Shown here: piece by piece, positions 9,939-21,600 of the stretch
How positions within the stretch are numbered: the first letter of the stretch is position 1
How the letters are laid out: each line of letters starts with the position of its first letter
Assembly: GCA_009363875.1 (NCBI GenBank)
Contig: CM018682.1
Location: 59,666,031-59,730,030 of the forward strand
Direction: 5' to 3'
Origin: Mikania micrantha
Lineage: Eukaryota > Streptophyta > Magnoliopsida > Asterales > Asteraceae
DNA length: 64,000 nucleotides
Notes under the pieces: generated by a model
Seen by the model: the letters and a program-made list of their open reading frames with translations, nothing else
Told to the model about the DNA's origin: nothing
The model's database searches: none
Translations under genes and position numbers: made by a program

Positions 9939-11871
9939 TGTCACACCCCGGGCCGGCGGGAACGGATCGTGTTTTCCCGTCGGGCGGAAGGTTCCCGGAG
10001 CACGATATCTTGAGTGATAATCAAATGATCAGATTGTTTACATAGCACATGATAATATAAATGAGAAATGCTAATACATCCATGATATAGAATTACAAGA
10101 TTAAATTACAATGTATCGTTCATAATTTAATCAAGTAAACCTATCAAAAGAATCAATGAGACTATATCTTGTATCTGTACAAGATATACAAAAGATGATT
10201 CATGTTCTTGTTATCCAAAAGTATGCAATCACAAAAGTAGCTAGGTCTTCAAAAAGTCCACTAGCTATGTCCATGCATAATAGTAGCTACACATGTTCAT
10301 CACCAGAGAAAACATGTATTTAAACAAAGTCAACACTAGGTTGGTGAGTTCATAAGTATGTTAATTGAAACCTTGATTCATTCACGTGCACAATCACAAT
10401 GTATGTTATGTTACTTGTATGTTGTATATTCACATGTTCACCCAATGGCTTCTCAACAGTTATATTTACAAGTAATATATCATCCTAGTAATGATGCTTA
10501 TATATAGGGCATATGTAAGGGAACTAAGCCCTAGCCAACATCCCACCACATCACCACTAGAACTCCACACTACTTGCAATACAACTATTGATTTCCATTC
10601 TCATTTCTCATGTTTATCTCCTCTTTGATCACCTGTGTTCTCATGTATAGAATACTATGATAATAGCGTTGTAGTTATCAAACCGAAGTATTGATAACCA
10701 ATATATGTGTTAACAAGGTTGAATAAGAACTGGTCTTATTACATTATGTTAATCATTATGTGAATGATGTTGTTATCATGAAGTTACGTTATCATGATTA
10801 TCATTCATGAAATCCATATGTTCACCATGTAATCCTTAAGCCGTAGTAAGAACTAGTCTTAGTACCCCTTAAGTGACGCAGGTGGTGGATGATCAATGCG
10901 TTCATACTATCGCATAGTATGTTTTTAAGTTGTTAACTAAGTGTTATAAGTACTTGACTTATCACACTTAATCAATTTGAATGTGGAATGATATTTAAAA
11001 GATATTTTATCTTCTAATCATTCATGTGTTGTGTAATGTCATCATGTTCCACTGTAGTAGTTCCCATTGTTTATTTGTGTGTGAATTGTCTCAATGTTTA
11101 CTCATGTAAGAATAACTAAGTGTTATAAGATAAAATCTTACAACTATGTTATTCAAATAGGTTGATGATTATGAAATTATATTATCATATTCATCTGAGT
11201 TTCCCTGTTATCTCATGATCATACAAGCATGCATTCAATGATAAACGATAATAAACAATTTAATATCATCTAAATCAAAGTATAAATAACATGTTAAGCA
11301 AGACTTTTAAATAAATAAAAGTAAACATGTTTCTCAGCCCCGAGAGTTAAAATCAGTTAAGATTAAAGAAAAGGGGCATATGAACTCACCTTGTTGTTGT
11401 AGGGTTGACTTAGCTTAAAAGAAAGAATGCACGCGCTCTTGGATTGATCTTGTGGTAGTTTTCACGTTCCTGTATTGATTTCACGTTTTATTTGACTCAT
11501 AAGTATAAATCATTTTGATTTTGTGCGCGTGTAGGTGTTATCCCTAACTTTGTTTGTCACCTCTTGGTCTCAATCTCCATTAGGCCTCATTTAGTTAGTG
11601 TAAACCTTCTAACACTTATCCTACTAGGTCTAAGTTATCTTATTTAGTCATTGATTTTAAATTGTCATTCAATTCATTATAATGACATGAAAGTTCTAAG
11701 TATAAACTTAGATTTGTATCTTAAGTGTTATGAACTTTGTCTCATCATTACCCCATTTGTTTCATAATTGTGTTAACCTTCTCGTAATATGCTAGTACTC
11801 ACAACATGTATATCATCCTTTATCACTTGTTTCATTGTGTGATTAACAATTAAACCTTGTGGGTTAAGTGT

Positions 11872-12122
11872 TGGGCCGCATCTAAGTAAATGGGCCCTAT
11901 ATTTGTAATGGGCCAAATGGAGTTGATTATGGTCCATAGTTGTGTGCTATTGGGCCGGTTGTAGGAAGTGGGCTGCGAATTAGTGTGCTGGGCAGAGTAG
12001 TGCGGCTTGGGCCTAACAACATGTGGGCCGCAACAGAATGATGTCGCGAGGGTTTGATCAAATAAGTGTTGGGCTGTTGTTGGGCCAAAATGAACTTAGG
12101 TTGGGCCGAATACACAAGGATT
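11872..12122. repeat. TGGGCC/TGGGCY motif cluster in the 3' LTR of G1
   Basis: About ten TGGGCC or TGGGCY words lie within roughly 250 bp, on the plus strand (GGCCCA in the sense direction). TGGGCY is the plant site II element recognised by TCP transcription factors. Whether it acts in this way here is inference. The cluster directly abuts the GGTTCG array. Confidence 0.6.
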
Positions 12123-12224
12123 TGGGTTGGCTGTTTTGTTTGATCAACATATCGAAGAGGATGGTCCTTAAACCAGCGAACCTTCTGATCCAACTTTCAA
12201 AGGTTTGGTTCTATCAAGGTACTA

Positions 12225-12645
12225 GGTTCCGCTAAGTGGAATTAGCACAGGGTTCGTCAATAGCATGAAGTGAAGGTTCGGCTGATGAAAACCATCATAG
12301 GTTCGCACGTGCATGGTGGGTTCGGTGGTTCTGAAATCAGGAAGGTTCGTACATGGCTAGGGTTCGCTGGTTGAGGGAGAAGGTTCGTCTCATGCATGCC
12401 CTGGGTTCGTGAATATGCAGTGGTTCGGCATGAATGCATGTAGGTTCGCTGCTTGTTGTGGCGAATCTAGGGTTCGGTGATGACTCATGGGTTCGTCTAG
12501 GGTTCGGTATTCTTCATAGGGTTCGGCCAACTTGCATGCTAGCCGCCATGAGGGTTCGTGGCACACCCACAGGGTTCGCCACCCTCCTACTGGTTCGGTG
12601 ATGGAGGATGAAGGTTCGTTCATGATCAAGGAGGGGTTCGGCCAA
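12225..12645. repeat. GGTTCG array in the 3' LTR of G1
   Basis: By my count 19 copies of GGTTCG occur in this stretch, spaced about 15-30 bp, with unrelated DNA between them. Most are preceded by G or A and followed by G or T (GGGTTCGGC, AGGTTCGTC). Only the 6-8-bp core repeats; the spacers do not, so this is not a simple tandem repeat. In the element's RNA the motif reads CGAACC. Confidence 0.85.
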
Positions 12646-13852
12646 GGTACATCTCACGAACCCTGCGTGTTCTCTTTTGTTATCAAGCTGGAATCCTTGA
12701 TCTAGTTGTTCCTATGGTGTGATGGTGTGACTCACAGCCCCCCGACATGTACAGTGTGTGCGTATATAGATTCCAAACCGGTGGAGGGAGTGGAGGTCTA
12801 ACAAGATGGTAGAAACCCTATTTTCAGATTCTTTCAAGCATCATACCTCGTTTTTGGCTGGATAATTCTTCAAATCTGTTGTACTTTCATGTAGAGGAGA
12901 TCAAGAGCTTCGCGTGGGTTCAAGAATCACCCAAATCCGTCCACAAACGAAGGAGATACGAAGGATTGAAGCTTTGAATTTTTAGAGAGATGAAAGGTTC
13001 GTGGATGGGGGTTTTAGTGAGAGGTTTGCTGCATTAAATGAGAGAAAACACTCTCATTTGGTGTTTATATACCCTCGTGGTATTCGGGTTCGTTTCGGTG
13101 GCTCGGTTCGCGTTTTTGTCGCGTATCCGGAATTTTACGCGTAGTTAATTGTAATAAATAAAAAATAATAATTTTAATTAATTGATGAGTTTCAAAATTG
13201 TAAAAATGTTAAATATTTTATTTTCTTAAATTAATTTCGTTCTTGTCGTGTGTCGTGTTTGATTTGTCAGATCGCGTCACCATCGCGCGTATTCGTTCGA
13301 ATCGTCATTCGAACGAATACGACGATGGTTTTGCTTTCCGACTTTTGTTTTCTACTTTCCAGTCATCATTTCAGAACGTTAAACTCACAGATATGTTTGT
13401 GTGAATCGTCACCCACGCAAACACACTGTCAGTTCGTTATTCTGAAACAACACTGTAAATTATGTTAGGATGGTGTTTCCTCACTGTCGGACTCAACTAA
13501 ACATCCTGTTATCACATTGTTTTCACATTGAAATGTCGGCCATCTGATTCCTGTCATCTATGGATATCAGATCGCAACCGATTTGTTTCTGTTAATTGTT
13601 TGCACACTATTGTTTCTCATGTTTAGTTGTGTTAACTGTACTTAGGTTTTCACTTAAATACACACAACTAATGTTCCAAATGTACGTTATACTTACAGTA
13701 TTTAAGTTTACACTAAAATACATACAAAGATTTCTTGTATTTAGACTTCTGTTAATACAAACACTGTTTACACACATGTATATACACATAGTTACTGTAG
13801 ATAGTACACGTACCGTACTGACTTGCCGGCCGGTCAGGTACTAGTTGTCACA

Positions 13853-13862
13853 GTCTCCCCTT
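13853..13862 (-). promoter_or_regulatory. Polypurine tract of G1
   Basis: On the minus strand the sequence immediately before the 3' LTR reads AAGGGGAGAC, a purine-rich tract in the position where plus-strand DNA synthesis is primed. Confidence 0.7.
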
Positions 13863-13906
13863 GTTAAAGAAATTTCGTCCCGAAATTTAAGCATAATGGT
13901 CGGGCT

Positions 13907-16900
13907 TTACTTCTCGAACAGGTGGGGATACTTTGCTTTCATGTTGTCCTCGCGTTCCCAAGTAAATTCTGGTCCACGCTTGGAGTTCCATCGAACCTTT
14001 ACAATAGGGATACGGCTTCGTTTCAGTTTCTTAACTTCACGTTCCATAATCTCTACAGGTTCTTCAATGAAGTGTAGTTGCTCATCAACTTGTATATCTT
14101 CCAATGGTATGATCAATGTTTCGTCTGCTAAGCACCTCTTGAGATTTGATACATGAAACACATCGTGTACTCCGCTGAGCTCATCAGGGAGTTTGAGTCT
14201 GTATGACACAGGACCTATGCGCTGAGTGATCTCAAACGGTCCGAAATACCTAGGTGCTAGCTTGCCTTTAGCCCCAAAACGAACTACGCCTTTCCATGGG
14301 GACACTTTCAACATAACTCGGTCACCCACATCGAATTCCAAAGGCTTGCGCCGTTTGTCTGCGTAACTCTTTTGGCGGCTACGTGTTGCTTGTAATCGTT
14401 GTTGTATCTGGGCTATCTTATTAGTAGTTTCCTGGATAAGTTCAGGCCTAGTAATTCTGTTATCTCCCACTTCAGTCCAAAAAATTGGAGACCGACATTT
14501 TCTACCATAGAGTGCTTCAAACGGAGCACATCCAATGCTGCTGTGGTAGCTATTGTTGTAGGAGAACTCAATGAGAGGTAAGTGTGTGTCCCAACTTCCA
14601 CCGAAGTCTAGGATGCATGTTCTCAACATATCCTCTAGGGTTTGTATGGTGCGCTCGCTTTGTCCATCCGTTTGTGGATGATACGCGGTGCTCAAGTTAA
14701 CACTTGTCCCTAAGGATTGTTGCAATGATTGCCAGAACCGCGAAGTAAATCGACTGTCCCGGTCTGAAATAATAGATAATGGCACACCGTGCCTCACTAC
14801 TATTTCATCAATGTATAGTCTTGCTAGTTTCTCCATCTTGTATGTCTCTCTGATTGGCAAGAAATGTGCGGACTTGGTCAATCTATCAATGATGACCCAA
14901 ATCGAATCATGTCCACTGGAAGTGCGGGGTAGCTTGGTAATGAAATCCATAGCTATTTGTTCCCACTTCCATTGTGGTATCTCCGGTTGTTCCAGCAAAC
15001 CCGAAGGTTTCTGGTGTTCTGCTTTGACTTTGGCACATGTGATACATTTGCCAACATAAGTGGCAATGTCTTTCTTCATACCCGGCCACCAATAAAATGA
15101 CCTAAGATCTTGGTACATCTTATCGGCACCAGGATGAACTGAATAACGTGTCTTGTGTGCCTCGTCAAGTATGAGTGTTCGAAGTTCATCTACTGCTGGA
15201 ATCCAAACACGATCCAGATAGTAGATAACTCCATCTTGTTTTGTCTTGAATTGCTTCTCGGCTCCACAATCGAGCTCGCGTTTCATGTTGTTTCTTGCCA
15301 CTGCTTCTTGTTGTGCTTGTAGAATGTGATCTCTCAGACTTGTTTGCACAGTCATTCCCATTGCGCGAACGCGTAAAGGTTTGACTCTTTCCTTCCGGCT
15401 CAAAGCATCTGCAACAACATTTGCTTTGCCCGGATGGTATTTGATCACACAATCATAATCGTTCAGAAGCTCAACCCAACGTCTCTGTCTCATGTTAAGC
15501 TCCTTCTGATCAAATATGTGTTGTAAACTCTTGTGATCTGTGAAGATAGTGCATTTGGTACCATACAGGTAATGTCTCCAAATCTTTAAAGCAAATACAA
15601 CAGCTCCCAGTTCTAAATCATGTGTCGTGTAATTCTTCTCATGTATCTTCAACTGTCTTGAGGCATAAGCAACGACTTTGTCTCGTTGCATCAAAACACA
15701 TCCGAGTCCCTGATAGGAAGCATCACAATAAACTACAAAGTCATCATTGCCTTCTGGGAGTGTTAAGATTGGAGCATTGCACAATCTTTGTTTCAGTGTC
15801 TGGAATGCCTCTTCTTGTTTCTGAGTCCACACAAAAGGTACAGACTTCTGTGTGAGTTTGGTGAGAGGCAAGGCTATCTTAGAGAAATTCGAAATGAATC
15901 TCCTGTAATAACCTGCCAGTCCCAAGAATGATCGGACCTCTGTTGGTGTTGTAGGCACATCCCAGTTCTTGATTGCTTCAATCTTGGCAGGATCCACGTG
16001 AATACCATTACTGTTAATCACATGACCCAAAAACTGAACTTCTCTTAACCAGAATTCGCACTTGGAGAATTTGGCATAGAGTCGTTCCTCCTTTAGGAGT
16101 TCCAAGACTGTCTTGAGGTGTTGCTCATGTTCCTTTTCGTTCGTTGAATAAATCAGTATATCATCAATAAAGACGATAACAAACTGATCTAAGTACGGCT
16201 TGCACACCCGGTTCATCAAATCCATGAAAACAGCCGGTGCGTTCGTCAGTCCGAATGGCATCACCATGAATTCGTAGTGACCATATCGGGTACGAAAGGC
16301 CGTCTTTGGTATGTCTTCCTCTTGAATCCGGAGCTGATGATAGCCTGATCTCAGGTCTATCTTTGAAAAGTACTGTGCTCCCTGTAATTGATCAAACAAA
16401 TCATCAATCCTCGGTAACGGGTACCGATTCTTGATGGTGAGTTTGTTGAGCTCTCTGTAATCAATGCACATCCTGAAGGTTCCATCCTTCTTTTTCACAA
16501 AAAGAACCGGAGCTCCCCACGGGGAAAAGCTCGGTCGGATGAATCCTTTATCGAGTAGCTCTTGTAATTGGTTGGACAACTCCTGCATTTCTGATGGTGC
16601 AAGTCTATAAGGAGACTTAGCTACATGATTCGCTCCCGGAATCAAATCGATTCGGAACTGCACCGATCGCTCGGGTGGCAGTCCCGGTAAGTCATCCGGA
16701 AACACGTCCGCAAAGTCTCTCACAATTGGTAAATCTTGAATCTTGATCGTCTTCTTGTCTTTCTCGATCACGTGAGCTAGGAATGCAACGCATTGTTTTC
16801 GTAGATACTTGCGAGCCTTCATACACGATATTATCTTGACACTGCGTTTCGCTTGGTCTCCACGAATCTCCAAAATCTCACTGTTCTCCACTGGAATGCG

Positions 16901-17989
16901 TAGTAGTTTATCGGAATAGATGAACTCAACTCGGTTAAGAGATACCCAATCCATTCCGATGATGATGTCGAAACTACCCAGCTCCATCGGTATCAAATCG
17001 ATGGAAAATGTGTGATCGCCAAGTGTTAGTGGGCAATTCCTAAGTATTGTGTCTACTGTGATCTGTTTGCCGTTTGCTATCTCAATAGTGTAAGGGGAGT
17101 CTAACAATTCCTTATCATATTTAAGATGGCATGCAAAGTCGGATGAGATGAAACTCTGATCCGCACCAGTGTCAAATAATATGGATGCATAGAAGTCAGA
17201 TAAGAGAAATGTACCCGTGATTACGTTCGGGTCCTGTCGTGCATCAGCAGCTCCTATCTGGAAGGCTCGTCCCCTTGCTGCTTGAGCCCTTGGTTGAGCT
17301 TTCTTGGGACAATCCCTAGAAAAGTGTCCCGGTTCACCACAAGTGAAGCAGGACCTGTTATCAGTAGTGGCAGCAGTAGCTGCATTGTTGTTTCTATTCT
17401 GAGCCCTTGGGCTCCTACATTGGGCTACCAAGTGACCAAATCTCCCACAGTTGGTGCAGTGTCTGCACGGGATGTTTGGCAAGTGATGAAACTGGCATGA
17501 ATTGCACAAGGGTGCAGTGCCAGTGTATGGCTTCCTGATCTGCAGTGGTGGAGGCTGGTTGAGCATTGGGGCTTGAGTAGTGGCAGCAAAGTTTTTAGCC
17601 ACTTTTTGTTTCTTAGCCAGACGTTTATCCGACTTCCTTGAAGTTCCAGCCTTGGCTGTTTCAGTTTCCTTCTTGAAGTGCCCCGCAGCAACCATCATAT
17701 CTGTCAGGGATGCTGACAATGTAACAGCCAATTCCATGGTGGTAGGGTGAGCAGAAATCACATGCCCTCGAATACTGGGCGGTAATCCACCAACATATCG
17801 CTCGATTCTATTCTCAAGTGTTGGCACCACGTCAGGTGCCAAAGTGGCTAACTCATGAAATCGTGTGGTGTAGGCCAAATGCCCAGCACCAATCATCTCC
17901 AAGTTGAGCAGTTCAGTCTCAACCTTCTTTAGTTCATTTCTTGGGCAAAACTCTGCCTTCAGCATGGCCTTGAAATCATCCCAAGGCAT
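13907..17989 (-). CDS. Gypsy polyprotein: gag C-terminus, protease, RT, RNase H, integrase
   Basis: An uninterrupted 1,360-codon frame. In order: the C-terminal half of the gag domain; two CCHC zinc knuckles (CTNCGRFGHLVAQC and CFTCGEPGHFSRDC); an aspartic protease with the active site DTGA (ILFDTGADQSF); reverse transcriptase with the catalytic FIDDILIYS; RNase H (YCDASYQGLG); integrase with an HHCC zinc finger (H-x-H spacing in AHKTRYSVH, then CITC), the catalytic Asp segments MDFITKLP and SDRDSRFTS; and a chromodomain-like tail PEFTWEREDNMKAKYPHLF. It is in the same frame as the upstream gag piece and separated from it by only nine codons and a TAG, so the real product would be one polyprotein of about 1,536 residues. 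All catalytic motifs that I can check look intact. The ATG at 17989 is only the first Met after the stop. Confidence 0.9.
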   Translation of the reverse strand: MPWDDFKAMLKAEFCPRNELKKVETELLNLEMIGAGHLAYTTRFHELATLAPDVVPTLENRIERYVGGLPPSIRGHVISAHPTTMELAVTLSASLTDMMVAAGHFKKETETAKAGTSRKSDKRLAKKQKVAKNFAATTQAPMLNQPPPLQIRKPYTGTAPLCNSCQFHHLPNIPCRHCTNCGRFGHLVAQCRSPRAQNRNNNAATAATTDNRSCFTCGEPGHFSRDCPKKAQPRAQAARGRAFQIGAADARQDPNVITGTFLLSDFYASILFDTGADQSFISSDFACHLKYDKELLDSPYTIEIANGKQITVDTILRNCPLTLGDHTFSIDLIPMELGSFDIIIGMDWVSLNRVEFIYSDKLLRIPVENSEILEIRGDQAKRSVKIISCMKARKYLRKQCVAFLAHVIEKDKKTIKIQDLPIVRDFADVFPDDLPGLPPERSVQFRIDLIPGANHVAKSPYRLAPSEMQELSNQLQELLDKGFIRPSFSPWGAPVLFVKKKDGTFRMCIDYRELNKLTIKNRYPLPRIDDLFDQLQGAQYFSKIDLRSGYHQLRIQEEDIPKTAFRTRYGHYEFMVMPFGLTNAPAVFMDLMNRVCKPYLDQFVIVFIDDILIYSTNEKEHEQHLKTVLELLKEERLYAKFSKCEFWLREVQFLGHVINSNGIHVDPAKIEAIKNWDVPTTPTEVRSFLGLAGYYRRFISNFSKIALPLTKLTQKSVPFVWTQKQEEAFQTLKQRLCNAPILTLPEGNDDFVVYCDASYQGLGCVLMQRDKVVAYASRQLKIHEKNYTTHDLELGAVVFALKIWRHYLYGTKCTIFTDHKSLQHIFDQKELNMRQRRWVELLNDYDCVIKYHPGKANVVADALSRKERVKPLRVRAMGMTVQTSLRDHILQAQQEAVARNNMKRELDCGAEKQFKTKQDGVIYYLDRVWIPAVDELRTLILDEAHKTRYSVHPGADKMYQDLRSFYWWPGMKKDIATYVGKCITCAKVKAEHQKPSGLLEQPEIPQWKWEQIAMDFITKLPRTSSGHDSIWVIIDRLTKSAHFLPIRETYKMEKLARLYIDEIVVRHGVPLSIISDRDSRFTSRFWQSLQQSLGTSVNLSTAYHPQTDGQSERTIQTLEDMLRTCILDFGGSWDTHLPLIEFSYNNSYHSSIGCAPFEALYGRKCRSPIFWTEVGDNRITRPELIQETTNKIAQIQQRLQATRSRQKSYADKRRKPLEFDVGDRVMLKVSPWKGVVRFGAKGKLAPRYFGPFEITQRIGPVSYRLKLPDELSGVHDVFHVSNLKRCLADETLIIPLEDIQVDEQLHFIEEPVEIMEREVKKLKRSRIPIVKVRWNSKRGPEFTWEREDNMKAKYPHLFEK

Positions 17990-18016
17990 AGCCTGGGCCT
18001 CATCCCGGCCTCTGAT

Positions 18017-18517
18017 CTAAACCTGAGCGTTCCACCAAGTCAACGCTCTCTTGTAAAATGAACCCGCAGCATACTTGACTCTGTTCTGTTCAGGACAGTC
18101 ACTGATATCAAGGGTAGTCTCCATCTTCTCGATCCACTGGATCAATCCAACGGCACCCTCACTTCCACTGAAACTGGGTAGCTTGCAACCTACAAAGTTC
18201 TTATAGGCATAGTCCTGATTCTGACGGTTGTTGCCGCTGCCTTCTCCAGATGAGTTGGCAACGTTGTTGCTGCTGTTGTTGTTGATACGGTTCATCATCT
18301 TGGGAATCACATCTCTCAGTTGGCTAGTCAGAAGAGTGGCCAATGCCACCGTAGCAGGATCCAACTGATAAACCGGTGGTGGTGGAGGTGGAGGTGGAGG
18401 CGGTGGTAAATGTGGAGGAGAGTCAGACGGTGTCGGTGTAGAAGAATGAGGAGCAGAGTCCTGTGGTGGTAGTGGCAATAAAGCAGGCGGTTGTCTTCTT
18501 GGCGGCATTCTGATCAT
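18017..18517 (-). pseudogene. Gypsy gag N-terminal part, ended by an in-frame TAG
   Basis: The frame starts at MIRMPPRRQPP and continues through a Pro-rich stretch with a run of about eleven Pro, then the retrotransposon gag domain (IQWIEKMETTLDISDCPE, RALTWWNAQV). It then meets TAG at 18017-18019; the same frame continues for the rest of gag and pol. The second gypsy element at 59538 has a sense codon at the equivalent place (WWNSEKNTRGRE). The stop lies inside the capsid region and not at a gag-pol junction, so it is more likely a nonsense mutation than programmed readthrough. Confidence 0.85.
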
Positions 18518-18664
18518 AACCGAAAAAGAAATCGGTTAGTGTAGTGATCAGAAGCAGAAGACATATGCAAATAAAATCCTAAGTCACATGATCTCTATAT
18601 GAGGGTCCCTAGGTTATAGTCTAGGCCAAACCTTTTAAGTAATATGACCTATATTTCTCTATAA
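18518..18664 (-). other. Leader of G1 between primer site and gag
   Basis: About 150 nt of untranslated leader in the minus-strand transcript. No structure or repeat was recognised apart from the Pro-rich coding start that follows. Confidence 0.6.
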
Positions 18665-18683
18665 CCATGGCTCTGACACCAAT
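18665..18683 (-). promoter_or_regulatory. Primer-binding site of G1 (tRNA-iMet type)
   Basis: On the minus strand, one base after the end of the 5' LTR, the sequence reads TTGGTGTCAGAGCCATGG. It matches the plant initiator tRNA-Met primer site TGGTATCAGAGC with one change (A to G). Confidence 0.8.
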
Positions 18684-18684
18684 C

Positions 18685-21600
18685 TGTTACACCCCGGGCC
18701 GGCGGGAACGGATCGTGTTTTCCCGTCGAGCGGAAGGTTCCCGGAGCGCGATATCTTGAGTGATAATCAAATGATCAGATTGTTTACATAACACATGATA
18801 ATATAAATGAGAAATGCTAATACATCCATGATATAGAATTACAAGATTAAATTACAATGTATCGTTCATAATTTAATCAAGTAAACCTATCAAAAGAATC
18901 AATAAGACTATATCTTGTATCTGTACAAGATATACAAAAGATGATTCATGTTCTTGTTATCCAAAAGTATGCAATCACAAAAGTAGCTAGGTCTTCAAAA
19001 AGTCCACTAGCTATGTCCATGCATAATAGTAGCTACACATGTTCATCACCTGAGAAAACATGTGCTTAAACAAAGTCAACACTAGGTTGGTGAGTTCATA
19101 AGTATGTTAATTGAAAACCTTGATTCATTCACATGCACAATCACAATGTATGTTATGTTACTTGTATGTTGTATATTCACATGTTCACCCAATGGCTTCT
19201 CAACAGTTATATTTACAAGTAATATATCATCCTAGTAATGATACTTATATATAGGGCATATGTAAGGGAACTAAGCCCTAGCCAACATCCCACCACATCA
19301 CCACTAGAACTCCACACTACTTGCAATACAACTATTGATTTCCATTCTCATTTCTCATGTTTATCTCCTCTTTGATCACCTGTGTTCTCATGTATAGAAT
19401 AATATGATGATAGCGTTGTAGTTATCAAACCGAAGTATTGATAACCAATATATGTGTTAAGGATATTAGATTCTCAATCTGTTCCTTGTATTGTTCTATA
19501 TTTGTAGGGTTAACTGTTGTTTCACTTTTAAATATTAAAAGTGTTAGTTAACTATTTGTAATGTATTCTCAAATGCAACGTATAGAGCCCAAAAGGAGTC
19601 CATTGTGATCCTCACGTAATCAGATTACAATGCACCTGATTCACCTCTATCCCGCCGTGTGATCCCATAGCCTTCATCGAAACTGTTACTAATAATATGA
19701 CATGAGAGAAAATAAATTCCTCAGTCTACTAGTCCACAGGTAACGATGGATGATGTACATCTATGTTGTTGTTGTTCTCAATGTGGGATGTTCTCATGTG
19801 ATTAACAAAGTTGAATAAGAACTGGTCTTATTACATTATGTTAATCATTATGTGAATGATGTTGTTATCATGAAGTTACGTTATCATGATTATCATTCAT
19901 GAAATCCATATGTTCACCATGTAATCCTTAAGCCGTAGTAAGAACTAGTCTTAGTACCCTTAAGTGACGCAGGTGGTGGATGATCAATGCGTTCATACTA
20001 TCGCATAGTATGTTTTTAAGTTGTTAACTAAGTGTTATAAGTACTTGACTTATCACACTTAATCAATTTTAATGTGGAATGATATTTAGAAGATATTTTA
20101 TCTTCTAATCATTCATGTGTTGTGTAATGTCATCATGTTCCACTGTAGTAGTTCCCATTGTTTATTTGTGTGTGAATTGTCTCAATGTTTACTCACGTAA
20201 GAATAACTAAGTGTTATAAGATAAAATCTTACAACTATGTTATTCAAATAGGTTGATGATTATGAAATTATATTATCATATTCATCTAAGTTTCCCTGTT
20301 ATCTCATGATCATACAAGCATGCATTCAATGATAAACGATAATAAACAATTTAATATCATCTAAATCAAAGTATAAATAACATGTTAAGCAAGACTTTTA
20401 AATAAATAAAAGTAAACATGTTTCTCAGCCCCGAGAGTTAAAATCAGTTAAGATTAAAGAAAAGGGGCATATGAACTCACCTTGTTGTTGTAGGGTTGAC
20501 TTAGCTTAAAAGAAAGAATGCACGCGCTCTTGGGTTGATCTTGTGGTAGTTTTCACGTTCCTGTATTGATTTCACGTTGTATTTGACTCATAAGTATAAA
20601 TCATTTTGATTTTGTGCGCGTGTAGGTGTTATCCCTAACTTTGTTTGTCACCTCTTGGTCTCAATCTCCATTCGGCCTCATTTAGTTAGTGTAAACCTTC
20701 TAACACTTATCCCACTAGGTCTAAGTTATCTTATTTAGTCATTGGTTTTAAATTGTCATTTAATTCATTATAATGACATGAAAGTTCTAAGTATAAACTT
20801 AGATTTGTATCTTAAGTGTTATGAACTTTGTCTCATCATTACCCCATTTGTTTCATAATTGTGTTAACCTTCTCGTAATATGCTAGTACTCACAACATGT
20901 ATATCATCCTTTATCACTTGTTTCATTGTGTGATTAACAATTAAACCTTGTGGGTTAAGTGTTGGGCCGCATCTAAGTAAATGGGCCCTATATTTGTAAT
21001 GGGCCAAATGGAGTTGATTATGGTCCATAGTTGTGTGCTATTGGGCCGGTTGTAGGAAGTGGGCTGCGAATTAGTGTGCTGGGCCGAGTAGGGCGGCTTG
21101 GGCTGAACAACATGTGGGCCGCAACAGAATGATGGGCCGGTCGCGAGGGTTTGATCAAATAAGTGTTGGGCTGCTGTTGGGCCAAAATGAACTTAGGTTG
21201 GGCCGAATACACAAGGATTTGGGTTGGCTATTTTGTTTGATCAACATATCGAAGAGGATGGTCCTTAAACCAGCGAACCTTCTGATCCAACTTTCAAAGG
21301 TTTGGTTCAATCAAGGTACTAGGTTCGGCTAAGTGGAATTAGCATAGGGTTCGGCAATAGCATGAAGTGAAGGTTCGGCTGATGAAAACCATCATAGGTT
21401 CGCACGTGCATGGTGGGTTCGGTGGTTCTGAAATCAGGAAGGTTCGTACATGGCTAGGGTTCGCTGGTTGAGGGAGTAGGTTCGTCTCATGCATGCCCTG
21501 GGTTCGTGAATATGCAGTGGTTCGGCATGAATGCATGTAGGTTCGCTGCTTGTTGTGGCGAATCTAGGGTTCGGTGATGACTAATGGGTTCGTCTAGGGT

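Larger units (their letters stand above)
9939..13852 (-). repeat. 3' LTR of gypsy element G1 (3,914 bp)
   Basis: It begins TGTCACACCCCGGG on the plus strand and ends AGTTGTCACA. In the sense (minus) direction it holds U3 (13852 to about 13090), a TATA box (TATATAAA, 13064-13071), a leader, a CGAACC array (12642-12246), a GGCCCA array (about 12122-11872), a putative leader intron (11389-10304) and the 3' terminal GGGGTGTGACA. Compared with the 5' LTR it lacks a 345-bp segment after 10714 and keeps a 534-bp segment (12550-13083) lost there. The acceptor AG of the putative intron is mutated here (CTCTG in place of CTCAG). Confidence 0.88.
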
